Part shown: piece after piece, positions 14,657 to 23,107 of the stretch | How positions within the stretch are numbered: the first letter of the stretch is position 1 | Layout of the letters: every line of letters begins with the position of its first letter | Assembly: GCA_934155625.1 (NCBI GenBank) | Contig: CAKPHD010000004.1 | Coordinates: 1-57,574 of the forward strand | Reading direction: 5' to 3' | Origin: an uncultured Clostridia bacterium | Lineage (GTDB): Bacteria > Bacillota > Clostridia > TANB77 > CAG-508 | Length of the DNA stretch: 57,574 bases | Notes under the pieces: model-generated | Databases searched by the model: none | The model's input: the letters and a program-made list of their open reading frames with translations, nothing else | Told to the model about the DNA's origin: nothing | Translations under genes and position numbers: made by a program

Positions 14657-16944
14657 TGTTAAAAAGAAAAATGTTTCGAGATATAAGACTTAACTTATCG
14701 CAATTTATCACAATATTTTTAATGATATTTTTAGGGGTAATGGTATATGCAGGTGTAAGGTCTTATATGGAAGGTATGCAAAATACTGCAAATGTTTTTT
14801 ATAGTGAGAATAATTTACAAGATTTAGACGTAGTAGGTCAAAACTTCACAGATAAAGATTTAGAAACTATCAAAAATATAGAACATGTAAAAAATGCAGA
14901 AAGAAAACTAACTGTAACAGGAACAATGGAATCAGAAGAAGACAGAACATTGCAAATAAATTTTATAGAGTCAGATGAGATATCAAAATTTTATGTTGCA
15001 GATGGAAAAGCATTTAACAAAGAAACAAAAGGAGTATGGCTTGACGAATATTATGCAAATCATAACAATTTAAAGGTTGGAGATACAATCAAAATAAAAT
15101 ATGACAAAATGACTTTAGAAGAAGAAATCATAGGACTTGTAAATATTCCAGACCATGTTTATGACATAAAAGATGAATCAGCAATATTCCCAAATCATAT
15201 TGATTATGGGTTTTGCTATTTGTCAACAAAAGAATTGCCAGAAAATATGTCCATATATAATTATGTGATGGTAGATATAGATAATGAAGAAAACAAAAAC
15301 TATGTAAAAAATGAAATAGAAGATAAAGTAAAAGATGCAATTGCGGTAACAGACATAAAAGATGAGTTTTCGTATGCGTCTTATCAAAATGAAATTGAAG
15401 AAGGAGAGACATATGTAGGAGTATTTACAGGGCTATTCTTATTTATAGCAATCTTATCTGTTATTACAACAATGACAAGAGTGGTAAAAAAGCAAAGAAT
15501 ACAAATAGGAACATTAAAAGCATTAGGATTTAAGAAAACAAAAATAACAAATCATTATGTTGGTTATGGATTTTGGATTGCAACATTTGCAGCAATAGTA
15601 GGATTAATAGTAGGCCCACTTTTTATAGGAAACTTATTTATTGGTATGGAAATGTCATATTTTCAAGTTCCAAATGGAAAAGCAGCAGTTTCAAATAGTA
15701 GTTTCTTAGTTGCAATAGTAGTAGTGCTTATAGTATCACTTGTTACATATATCACATGTAGAAACGAATTAAAAGAAAGTCCTGCAGAAACATTAAGAAC
15801 AGAAATGCCAAATATAAAGAAAAATAGTTTGAATATTACAACAAAAGGAATATTTAAAAATATGGGATTTTCTTCAAAATGGAATATGAGAGATATTATA
15901 AGAAATAAAATGAGAACTCTTATGGGAATTGCTGGTATGGCGGGATGTTGTATGCTTTTAGTATGTGCATTTGGAATGCTAGACACAATGAAAAATTTTA
16001 TTGACACACAATTTGAAAAATTATATAATTTTGATTATAAATTAACTTTAAAAAGTGAATATACAGAAGATGTGTTAGATAAAATAACAGCTGAATATGG
16101 AAATAATACTTCTAAAACTCTAGGAATAGAAGTCAAAAATGGAGATACTAGAGAAGCAAATAACATATTTGTAGATGATAGTAATGGTTATGTAAGATTT
16201 ATAAAACATAATGGAGAATTTATGAAGCTTTCTTCAGATGATGGAGTATATGTTACAGAAAAATTAGCTAAAAACAAAGGATATAAAATAGGAGATAAAA
16301 TTTCTTGGCATATTTATGGAGATGACAAATATTATGAAAGCGAAATAGTTGGATTTGACAGAGATCCACAAAATCAAAATATAAAAATGACTAGAAAATA
16401 TCTAGAATCTTTAGGAATTGAATATAAGCCAGATGCTGTTTATACAAATAAAGACTTAAGCAATATTAAAGAAATTAATGGAGTAGAAATAATACAAGAC
16501 AAACAAGCATTAGAAGACGGTATGAATAGTATGATTAACACAATGAAAACTATGATTATATTATTAATTGTTATTGCATCAATTTTAGGAGGAGTAATAA
16601 TATACAATTTAGGAATATTGTCATTTACAGAAAAACAATATCAATTTGCTACACTAAAAGTGCTTGGGTTTAAAAATTCAAAAATAAAGAAAATATACAT
16701 AAAACAAAATAATTGGATAACAATAATATCAATTATCCTAGGACTTCCATTAGGATATTATATGACAAGCTTTATTTTTAAAATGGCATTAGCAGAAACT
16801 TATGATTTTAGCAGTCATATCAAACTGTTATCATATATATTTGCTATAGTTGGAACTTTTATTGTATCTTATATATTTTCTAAAATATTAGCTAAAAAAG
16901 TTGATAAGATTGATATGGTTACAAGTTTAAAAGGAAATGAATAG
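14656..16944 (+). CDS. FtsX-like (MacB-type) ABC transporter permease
   Basis: 762 residues. An N-terminal membrane segment (about residues 15-37, FITIFLMIFLGVMVYAGV) is followed by a large external domain, a three-segment FtsX domain at about 255-375, a second membrane segment near 420-440, another external domain and a second FtsX domain at about 635-755. This double-FtsX layout is typical of exporters of peptides, lipoproteins or antimicrobials; substrate not predictable. ATG 14656 shares bases with the ATPase stop (TAATG), so translation is coupled, and GGAGGTAAAT precedes it. The permease itself shows no damage, which argues that the transporter is still under selection despite the ATPase frameshift. 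Confidence 0.9.
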   Translation: MLKRKMFRDIRLNLSQFITIFLMIFLGVMVYAGVRSYMEGMQNTANVFYSENNLQDLDVVGQNFTDKDLETIKNIEHVKNAERKLTVTGTMESEEDRTLQINFIESDEISKFYVADGKAFNKETKGVWLDEYYANHNNLKVGDTIKIKYDKMTLEEEIIGLVNIPDHVYDIKDESAIFPNHIDYGFCYLSTKELPENMSIYNYVMVDIDNEENKNYVKNEIEDKVKDAIAVTDIKDEFSYASYQNEIEEGETYVGVFTGLFLFIAILSVITTMTRVVKKQRIQIGTLKALGFKKTKITNHYVGYGFWIATFAAIVGLIVGPLFIGNLFIGMEMSYFQVPNGKAAVSNSSFLVAIVVVLIVSLVTYITCRNELKESPAETLRTEMPNIKKNSLNITTKGIFKNMGFSSKWNMRDIIRNKMRTLMGIAGMAGCCMLLVCAFGMLDTMKNFIDTQFEKLYNFDYKLTLKSEYTEDVLDKITAEYGNNTSKTLGIEVKNGDTREANNIFVDDSNGYVRFIKHNGEFMKLSSDDGVYVTEKLAKNKGYKIGDKISWHIYGDDKYYESEIVGFDRDPQNQNIKMTRKYLESLGIEYKPDAVYTNKDLSNIKEINGVEIIQDKQALEDGMNSMINTMKTMIILLIVIASILGGVIIYNLGILSFTEKQYQFATLKVLGFKNSKIKKIYIKQNNWITIISIILGLPLGYYMTSFIFKMALAETYDFSSHIKLLSYIFAIVGTFIVSYIFSKILAKKVDKIDMVTSLKGNE

Positions 16945-16962
16945 AAATACGGAGGGATAAAA

Positions 16963-17658
16963 ATGATTAAATTAATATTAGTTAGACATGGACAAAGCAT
17001 GTGGAATTTAGAAAACAAATTTACAGGTTGGACAGATGTTGAATTGTCTGAGCAAGGAATCAAAGAAGCAAAAGAAGCAGGAAAGGTTTTGAAAGAACAA
17101 GGATTTCATTTTGATATAGCTTTTACATCTGTATTAAAAAGAGCAGAAGATACACTTGATTATATATTAAAAGAAATGGACGAAGAAAATATAGAAATAA
17201 AAAGAAGTTGGAGACTAAATGAAAGACATTATGGTGCTTTACAAGGATTAAATAAAGATGAAACAAGAGAAAAATATGGCGCAGAGCAAGTACTATTATG
17301 GAGAAGAAGTACAAATGTAAGACCACCAGAATTAGAAGAAACAGATCCAAGATATCCAGGTAATGATCCTAAATATAAAGATTTAACTAAAGAAGAACTA
17401 CCAAAAACAGAAAACTTAGTAGATACAATTAAAAGAGTTGTTGAATATTGGGATACTGATATAAAGCCTGAATTAGAGAAGGGAAAAAGAGTTATAATTA
17501 CAGCTCATGGAAATAGCTTGAGAGGTTTAATAAAATATTTAGATGGTATGAGTGATGAAGATGTTATTAAACTTGAATTACAAACAGGTAATCCAATTTG
17601 TTATGAATTAGACGATAATTTAAAACCTATAAGACATTATTATTTGAAAAATAAATAA
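16963..17658 (+). CDS. gpmA: 2,3-bisphosphoglycerate-dependent phosphoglycerate mutase
   Basis: Interconverts 3- and 2-phosphoglycerate in glycolysis. The RHG catalytic motif (LVRHGQSMWNLENKFTGWTD, residues 7-26), the second-histidine motif ITAHGNSLRGL and the LNERHYGALQG loop are all present, and the 231-residue length fits the dPGM family. GGAGGG precedes ATG 16963. It follows the ABC permease by 18 bases, so it may be co-transcribed, but it is a housekeeping gene and functional linkage is unlikely. Confidence 0.97.
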   Translation: MIKLILVRHGQSMWNLENKFTGWTDVELSEQGIKEAKEAGKVLKEQGFHFDIAFTSVLKRAEDTLDYILKEMDEENIEIKRSWRLNERHYGALQGLNKDETREKYGAEQVLLWRRSTNVRPPELEETDPRYPGNDPKYKDLTKEELPKTENLVDTIKRVVEYWDTDIKPELEKGKRVIITAHGNSLRGLIKYLDGMSDEDVIKLELQTGNPICYELDDNLKPIRHYYLKNK

Positions 17659-17667
17659 AATAAAAGG

Positions 17668-17706
17668 AAGAACTATGCAAATTATTAAATGACATAGTTC
17701 TTTTTC
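17668..17706 (+). terminator. Rho-independent terminator after gpmA
   Basis: Stem AAGAACTATG / CATAGTTCTT with a loop of about 15 bases and a T-tract at 17701-17705. Confidence 0.85.
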
Positions 17707-17735
17707 TTGATTTTTAAATAAATATATAGTAGAAT
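17707..17735 (+). promoter_or_regulatory. Promoter of the TGS kinase gene
   Basis: TTGATT (17707-17712), 17-base spacer, TAGAAT (17730-17735), starting directly after the gpmA terminator. Confidence 0.7.
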
Positions 17736-17778
17736 AGGAGTGTTCAAAAATATACTAAAGCAAGAAAGGAAGAAAAAT

Positions 17779-19380
17779 ATGGAAGGAAAAATATCAGAAC
17801 TATTAAAAGAACAAATAGAAAAAAGTGAATATCCAGTAGTTGGAGCAAAATATAATAATGAATACAAAAATTTGGATGATGTTGTATCAAGTGAAGGAAA
17901 AATAGAATTAATAGATATCAATTCTAAAGAAGGAATGAAAATATATAGAAGAACATTAACATATATAATGGGAAAAGCATTTTGGCATACATATCCAAAT
18001 GCATACATAACTGTAAACTATCAATTATCAAATTCTATGTATTGCGACATTGATAATGTAGAAGTAACAGAAGAAATGTTAGAAAAAGTAAAAGCAAAAA
18101 TGCAAGAAATAATAGAACAAGATTTAAAAATAGAAAAAAGAACAATGACAAGAGAAGAGGCCGAAAAGTTCTATACACACACTAATACATCAAAAGGAAG
18201 ACTACAATTTGATATAGAAGAAAATCAAAATATACATATGTATTATTGTGATGATTACTTTAATTATATTTATGAAACAATTGCAACACATACAGGAGTT
18301 ACAAAAGTTTTTGATTTAAAAAAATATAGTAAGGGATTTTTATTAAGATACCCAAGCACACAAAATGTAAATGTATTACCAGAATTTAAAGAAACCAAAA
18401 AACTATTATGGGCTTTACAAGAATATGAAACAATTTATAAAGTTCTAAATGTTGGAACAGTATATAAATTAAACAAAACAGTAAAAGAAGATAAGATAAG
18501 ATATTTGATTTTATTATCAGAAGCATTACATGAAAAGAAAATTTCGCAAATAGCAGACAAAATTGCAAAAAGAAATGGCGTAAAAATGGTTTTAATAGCA
18601 GGACCATCATCTTCAGGAAAAACAACATTTGCACAAAGATTGGGAATTCAACTAAAAATAAATGGATTAAGACCTGTAACAATATCAGTAGACAACTATT
18701 TTGTAGAAAGATCAGAAACTCCAAGAAACGAAAATGGTGAATATGATTTTGAGAGTATTCACGCTATAGATATAGAATTATTTAATAAACATTTATTAGC
18801 ATTATTAAATGGTGAAGAAGTAGAAATGCCAGAATTTGATTTTCATGAAGGCACAAAAAAATATAATGGAAACAAAATCAAATTAGAAAAAGATGATGTA
18901 TTGGTAATAGAAGGAATACATTGTTTAAATGATGAATTAACTAAAAGAATACCTCAAGAACAAAAGTATAAGATTTATATAAGTGCATTAACAGTACTTA
19001 ATATGGATGCTTTTAATAGAATTTCTACAACAGATACAAGATTAATAAGAAGAATAGTTAGAGATAATCAATTTAGAGGATATTCAGCAAAAGACACAAT
19101 TGCAACTTGGAATAATGTAAATAGAGGAGAAGAAAAAAATATATTCCCATTCCAAGAAGAAGCTGACAGCATATTTAACACATCTTTAATTTATGAATTA
19201 GGAGTACTAAAAAATGAGGCAATGCCATTATTAGAAAAAATAGCAAATGACGAACCAGAATATGCAGAAGCACAAAGATTGTTGGAGATATTACGTTATT
19301 TTGAGCCAATTTCTAAAGATATTGTTCCAAGAAATTCATTATTAAAGGAATTCCTTGGGGGAGGTGACTTTAAAGGATAA
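17779..19380 (+). CDS. Uridine kinase-like P-loop kinase with N-terminal threonyl-tRNA-synthetase-like domains
   Basis: 533 residues. Residues 1-240 resemble the TGS and second additional domains of threonyl-tRNA synthetase (YRRTLTYIMGKAFWHTYPNA; FYTHTNTSKG). Residues 265-480 are a phosphoribulokinase/uridine-kinase fold with P-loop GPSSSGKTTFAQRL (about 275-288), SVDNYFVERSETPRNENGEY and VIEGIHCLND. Such fusions are common in Clostridia and annotated as nucleoside kinases; the true substrate is not settled. ATG 17779 is chosen because AAAGGAAG precedes it; the TTG-initiated upstream extension to 17740 carries that site. Own promoter and terminator. Confidence 0.9.
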   Translation: MEGKISELLKEQIEKSEYPVVGAKYNNEYKNLDDVVSSEGKIELIDINSKEGMKIYRRTLTYIMGKAFWHTYPNAYITVNYQLSNSMYCDIDNVEVTEEMLEKVKAKMQEIIEQDLKIEKRTMTREEAEKFYTHTNTSKGRLQFDIEENQNIHMYYCDDYFNYIYETIATHTGVTKVFDLKKYSKGFLLRYPSTQNVNVLPEFKETKKLLWALQEYETIYKVLNVGTVYKLNKTVKEDKIRYLILLSEALHEKKISQIADKIAKRNGVKMVLIAGPSSSGKTTFAQRLGIQLKINGLRPVTISVDNYFVERSETPRNENGEYDFESIHAIDIELFNKHLLALLNGEEVEMPEFDFHEGTKKYNGNKIKLEKDDVLVIEGIHCLNDELTKRIPQEQKYKIYISALTVLNMDAFNRISTTDTRLIRRIVRDNQFRGYSAKDTIATWNNVNRGEEKNIFPFQEEADSIFNTSLIYELGVLKNEAMPLLEKIANDEPEYAEAQRLLEILRYFEPISKDIVPRNSLLKEFLGGGDFKG

Positions 19381-19418
19381 AGGTACCGTTGGGACCGGTT
19401 CTTATCGGTACCTTTGTT
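19379..19418 (+). terminator. Hairpin terminator after the TGS kinase gene
   Basis: 10-bp stem AAAGGTACCG / CGGTACCTTT with a 17-base loop (TTGGGACCGG part) and a short T-run. Partial read-through into the RNHCP gene is likely because no clear promoter separates them. Confidence 0.75.
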
Positions 19419-19434
19419 ATAAGAGGAGAGTGAA

Positions 19435-19761
19435 ATGTTAGAAAAAAGTAAGTTTACAAAGATTGATGAAGAGTTTATATGTGAGAACTGTGGCAAAAAG
19501 GTTCCGAAGTTGGGATATACTTGTAGGAACCATTGCCCATATTGCTTACATTCTAAACATTTGGATATTAATCCAGGTGATAGAGCTGAAACATGTCATG
19601 GAATATTAGAACCTATTGGAATTGAGACTAATTCTAAAAAAGGATATGTTATAGTGTTTAGATGTAAAAAGTGTGGGGCAATAAGGAAAAATAAGGTTGC
19701 AGAAGATGATAATATGGATGAAATAATAAGATTAAGTGTTAAAAAGGATGGACCTTTTTAA
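19435..19761 (+). CDS. RNHCP domain zinc-ribbon protein
   Basis: 108 residues. The family-defining segment CRNHCPYCL (about residues 30-38) is present with CENCG before it and CKKCG near residue 80, giving a double zinc ribbon. Also conserved is INPGDRAETCHGILEPIGIE. The family is small and its function unknown; nucleic-acid binding is a reasonable guess from the zinc ribbons. AGAGGAGAG precedes ATG 19435. It ends at a terminator shared with rpmB on the other strand. Confidence 0.9.
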   Translation: MLEKSKFTKIDEEFICENCGKKVPKLGYTCRNHCPYCLHSKHLDINPGDRAETCHGILEPIGIETNSKKGYVIVFRCKKCGAIRKNKVAEDDNMDEIIRLSVKKDGPF

Positions 19762-19768
19762 CCAAAAG

Positions 19769-19797
19769 AAAAAACGCTTTGTATTTAAGCGTTTTTT
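19769..19797. terminator. Bidirectional terminator between the RNHCP gene and rpmB
   Basis: AAAAAACGCTT / AAGCGTTTTTT with a 7-base loop; A and T tracts make it work on both strands. Confidence 0.9.
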
Positions 19798-19995
19798 CTA
19801 TGCTCTATTAACTTTTCCGTTTTTTAAACATTTTGCACATACATGGATTCTTTTGATTTCTCCATCAACATTAGCTTTTACTGTTCTTAAGTTTGGTTTC
19901 CAAGTACGTGGTGCTCTTTTACTTATATGAGAACGAGTTATACTTAATTTATTTCCATGAATTGCTGTTTTTTCACAAATTGCGCATTTTGCCAT
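19798..19995 (-). CDS. rpmB: 50S ribosomal protein L28
   Basis: 65 residues. MAKCAICEKTAIHGNKLSIT and the SKRAPRTWKPNLRTVKA core are typical L28. It carries two cysteine pairs (CAIC, residues 4-7, and CAKC near 56-59), so it is the zinc-binding form. Start ATG 19995 gives the canonical MAKCA opening, with AGGAGG 11 bases upstream; an in-frame GTG at 20007 lies next to that site. The gene stands alone, as usual for rpmB in Bacillota. Confidence 0.97.
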   Translation of the reverse strand: MAKCAICEKTAIHGNKLSITRSHISKRAPRTWKPNLRTVKANVDGEIKRIHVCAKCLKNGKVNRA

Positions 19996-20136
19996 GATTA
20001 AATACACCTCCTATTTTTATTTTATAAACATGACTATTACTAAGTTTATCATACTATTTATAAAAATACAAGTGTTTTTGGAAAATTTCTGCAAATTCAC
20101 TGTTAAAGTATATAGGTCTTATAAAATTATTTACAA

Positions 20137-20151
20137 GTTGCGAATTGTAAC
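20137..20151. repeat. Intergenic palindromic motif, copy 2
   Basis: GTTGCGAATTGTAAC, identical to 13755-13769. It ends just before the stop codon of the carboxypeptidase gene. Confidence 0.4.
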
Positions 20152-20152
20152 T

Positions 20153-21391
20153 TTATGTTCTAAGTAGATTAAACCATTTATTATAAATAAATTTTGCCAT
20201 ATTTAGTAAATCTATTTTTTCGACAGTATTTTCTGCAACCAAATTAACAGTTGAAATATTAGTACCATTCAAAGAATAGGTAATTGTTCCAAGTTGATCA
20301 CCTTTTTCAATAGGAGCTTGAATTGAGTCTTTCAAAAAAATTTCATATGTTATATTAGATTCTTCGCCTTTTTTTACAAGAAATGATGGAGAGCTTTCGT
20401 AGACTGCATTTACATTTGTTGAAATTCCTTTTGTTACATTAATGTTCTTTACAATGTCATTTTGATTGCCAAATGATTTATAAGAATAAGTATTAAATCC
20501 ATAATCTAAAAGAGTACTTGCATTGCTAAAACGAAGAGCAGAAGTTGGAGATTTCATTATAACTGCAATTAAAGATAAATCATCTCTTGTTGCAGAAGCT
20601 GAAAGATTAAATAATGCAAGTGAGGTAGAACCTGTTTTTAAACCAGTACATCCAGAATAGTTACGGACCAATTTATTTGTATTAGAAAGAGCTGATTTTC
20701 CATCTCTTAAAGTATCTGTCCAAATTGTCGAATAATTAGTGATAGAGGGATGATTCATCAATAATTCTCTTGACATTAGAGCTATATCATATGCAGATGT
20801 CAGATGTTCATCTTCATCAAGTCCATGACAGTTTCTGAATGTAGTATCATTCATGCCAAGTTCTTTTGCTCTAGTATTCATCATTTGGACAAAATTTTCC
20901 TCAGTCCCACCAAGATATTCGGCCATTGCTGTGACACAATCATTAGCACTAACAACGGCAATTGCTTTTAGCATATCATTAACACTTAATGTTTCAGTGG
21001 TGTCTAGCCAAATTTGTGAACCACCCATATTAGCAGCATTACTACTGCATGGGATTTGAGTATCAAGAGTTATTTTTCCTGAATCTAAAGCTTCCATAAT
21101 AAGTAGAAGACTCATTATTTTAGTAACACTTGCAGGGTGCAAACGTTCGTGAATATTGTATTCATATAATATTTGACCAGTATTTTGCTCAATTAAAATA
21201 GCTGAACCTACATCTAAATTTAAAAAATTGTTATTTGAAATATCAGTATTTTCCGACAAAGAAGATGATGTGGCTAATGTTGGATTTACTACAGACCAAG
21301 TATAGTTATCTGTAAAACTAAAGCAAGAAAGTGTGAATGAACACAATAATAAGAATAATATCATACAATAAATTGTTTTTGAGTTTTTCAT
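20153..21391 (-). CDS. Serine-type D-alanyl-D-alanine carboxypeptidase (low-molecular-weight PBP)
   Basis: Trims the terminal D-alanine from peptidoglycan stem peptides outside the membrane. The 412-residue protein starts with a signal peptide (TIYCMILFLLLCSFTLSCFSF). The three penicillin-binding motifs are visible: SVTK (88-91), SAN (148-150) and KTG (252-254). A C-terminal PBP5-type beta domain and a membrane-associating amphipathic tail (MAKFIYNKWFNLL) follow. Closest role is that of DacA/DacF proteins; some Clostridia use such enzymes in sporulation, so the exact paralogue is open. ATG 21391 is chosen because CGGAGGAA lies in front of it; ATG 21415 is upstream of that site. Confidence 0.93.
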   Translation of the reverse strand: MKNSKTIYCMILFLLLCSFTLSCFSFTDNYTWSVVNPTLATSSSLSENTDISNNNFLNLDVGSAILIEQNTGQILYEYNIHERLHPASVTKIMSLLLIMEALDSGKITLDTQIPCSSNAANMGGSQIWLDTTETLSVNDMLKAIAVVSANDCVTAMAEYLGGTEENFVQMMNTRAKELGMNDTTFRNCHGLDEDEHLTSAYDIALMSRELLMNHPSITNYSTIWTDTLRDGKSALSNTNKLVRNYSGCTGLKTGSTSLALFNLSASATRDDLSLIAVIMKSPTSALRFSNASTLLDYGFNTYSYKSFGNQNDIVKNINVTKGISTNVNAVYESSPSFLVKKGEESNITYEIFLKDSIQAPIEKGDQLGTITYSLNGTNISTVNLVAENTVEKIDLLNMAKFIYNKWFNLLRT

Positions 21392-21457
21392 ATAATTCCT
21401 CCGTTTTTTATACATATGTATGCTAAAATGTAAGATTTATAACATTAGAATTAATTA

Positions 21458-21486
21458 TTGATATAACAATTTTTATATGTTAAAAT
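21458..21486 (+). promoter_or_regulatory. Promoter of the SanA/YdcF-like gene
   Basis: TTGATA (21458-21463), 17-base spacer, TAAAAT (21481-21486). Confidence 0.65.
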
Positions 21487-21533
21487 AAAAAATATAAAAG
21501 AGATAATAATAAAAGGATTAAGAAAGGTTTGTT

Positions 21534-22193
21534 ATGAAAAAGATGGTTAAATATATAATTATGTTAGTATTAATTTTTATAGTGATTATTTTAAGCATAA
21601 ACAGCTTTGTAAAAATAGTTACAAAGAATAAAATTTTGGATGAATATGAATATTCTAAGTTGGAGAATATAGATTGTATAATAGTTTTAGGAGCTGGAAT
21701 ATGGGGAGATAAACCAAGCCCAATGCTTGAAGATAGATTAAAAGAAGCTATCTCATTATACAATCAAAATATATCTTCTAAGATTATTATGAGCGGAGAC
21801 CATGGAAAAGAAGATTATGATGAAGTAAATATAATGAAAGAATATGCGATAAAACAAGGAGTTAGATCAGAAGATATATTTATGGATCATGCAGGCTTTT
21901 CAACTTATGAAAGTATGTATAGAGCTAAAGATGTTTTTGAAGCTAATAAGGTAGTTATAGTAACGCAAAAATATCATTTATACAGAGCTTTGTATATTGC
22001 AAAACAATTAGGAATTGAAGCATATGGTGTGAATTCTGATCCAAGAAAATATGTTGGAGCAACATATAGAGAAGCTAGAGAAATAATAGCAAGAGACAAA
22101 GATTTTATAAAATGTATATTTAAGCCACAACCAAAGTATTTAGGAGAAACTATTCCTGTTAATGGCGATGGAAATATAACGAATGACAAATAA
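21534..22193 (+). CDS. YdcF/SanA-family membrane-anchored protein (DUF218)
   Basis: 219 residues. One N-terminal membrane segment (YIIMLVLIFIVIILSINSF) is followed by the DUF218 domain: CIIVLGAGIWGDKPSPMLEDRL, IIMSGDHGKEDYDEVNIM, and VIVTQKYHLYRALYIAKQLG. The best-studied relative is SanA of enteric bacteria, linked to envelope permeability; activity is unknown. Own promoter and a terminator shared with the Crp-family gene. It is divergent from the carboxypeptidase gene, so a cell-envelope role fits, as inference. Confidence 0.88.
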   Translation: MKKMVKYIIMLVLIFIVIILSINSFVKIVTKNKILDEYEYSKLENIDCIIVLGAGIWGDKPSPMLEDRLKEAISLYNQNISSKIIMSGDHGKEDYDEVNIMKEYAIKQGVRSEDIFMDHAGFSTYESMYRAKDVFEANKVVIVTQKYHLYRALYIAKQLGIEAYGVNSDPRKYVGATYREAREIIARDKDFIKCIFKPQPKYLGETIPVNGDGNITNDK

Positions 22194-22201
22194 TAAAAAA
22201 G

Positions 22202-22237
22202 AAAAGTTGCCAAAAAATTGTTCTTTTTGGCAACTTT
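22202..22237. terminator. Bidirectional terminator between the YdcF-like and Crp-family genes
   Basis: 15-bp stem AAAAGTTGCCAAAAA / TTTTTGGCAACTTTT with a 7-base loop and T-tracts on both strands. Confidence 0.92.
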
Positions 22238-22238
22238 T

Positions 22239-22868
22239 TTAATATAGCAAAGTAATCTTACTTCCGTTTTTTATAATAAAACCATCATCAACCAAAAGTT
22301 TAAATTCTCTCATCATAGCACTTCTATCAACACTTAAAAAGTCTGCTAAATCAGTATAAGAAAAAGGAAGAGTAAAAGTTTTTTGCAAAGAACCTTTAGA
22401 TAAAATATCGAAATAAGAAAGAATTTTACTTCTAGTTGTTCTTTTTGTAAGCAATTCAATACGCAAATTTAATTCTATAATATTATTCAAAAAAAGTTCA
22501 CTTAAGTTACTAGTAAGTGTCTTATGAAAATCGCAATTACGTCTGCACTTAGTAAGTAGGGTGTCATATGTAAAAAATAAAATTTCTGAGTTTTTATGTG
22601 CAACTGCAAAAAGCTCATTATTTGTATTGGCAGGGTAAAAAACTTCACCAAAAACATCACTATCAACAAAATGACTAATAATAGTTTTATTTCCGTTAAC
22701 ATCATATCTGATTAAATCAACTTCACCTGAAAGTACTATACAAAGTTGATTACGTTTTTCTATATATGTTGTCACAGTATCACCTTTATCAAATTTTTTT
22801 ATTTGAACTCTATGACAACTATGTCTGAAATTTTCTATAAAATTTTTTTTGTCGAAATTAGTATCCAT
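22239..22868 (-). CDS. Crp/Fnr-family transcriptional regulator
   Basis: 209 residues: an N-terminal cyclic-nucleotide-binding-like barrel (CIVLSGEVDLIRYDVNGNKT, SDVFGEVF) and a C-terminal winged helix (PFSYTDLADFLSVDRSAMMREFKLL). The barrel has the PrfA/Fnr-like layout without an obvious cAMP-binding signature. Cysteines occur (C near 19, 43, and CRRNC around 107-111), but not in the Fnr iron-sulphur arrangement. It is divergent from nrdD at 23108, which raises the possibility that it regulates that gene in response to redox or metabolite. ATG 22868 has GGAGG 7 bases upstream. Confidence 0.88.
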   Translation of the reverse strand: MDTNFDKKNFIENFRHSCHRVQIKKFDKGDTVTTYIEKRNQLCIVLSGEVDLIRYDVNGNKTIISHFVDSDVFGEVFYPANTNNELFAVAHKNSEILFFTYDTLLTKCRRNCDFHKTLTSNLSELFLNNIIELNLRIELLTKRTTRSKILSYFDILSKGSLQKTFTLPFSYTDLADFLSVDRSAMMREFKLLVDDGFIIKNGSKITLLY

Positions 22869-22960
22869 AAAAAAAGCCTCCAAATTATCAAAATCTTATG
22901 TACTAAAAGTTACAAAATTCAACATAATAATTATACCAAAAATTATGAGATTTTGAAAAT

Positions 22961-22989
22961 ATTATATTTCATTTTTGTCGCTTTTGCAA
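22961..22989 (-). promoter_or_regulatory. Promoter of the Crp-family gene
   Basis: On the minus strand TTGCAA (22989-22984), 17-base spacer, TATAAT (22966-22961). It gives a leader of about 90 nt. Confidence 0.65.
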
Positions 22990-23107
22990 CAGTTTTTTAA
23001 AAAAATAAATGTATAATGAGAACGTACAATAAATAAAAACAAAAGTAACAAAAGCGTACAAATGGCTGAAAATAAAAGCTTTTATTGAAGAAAGGAAATG
23101 GGGTAAG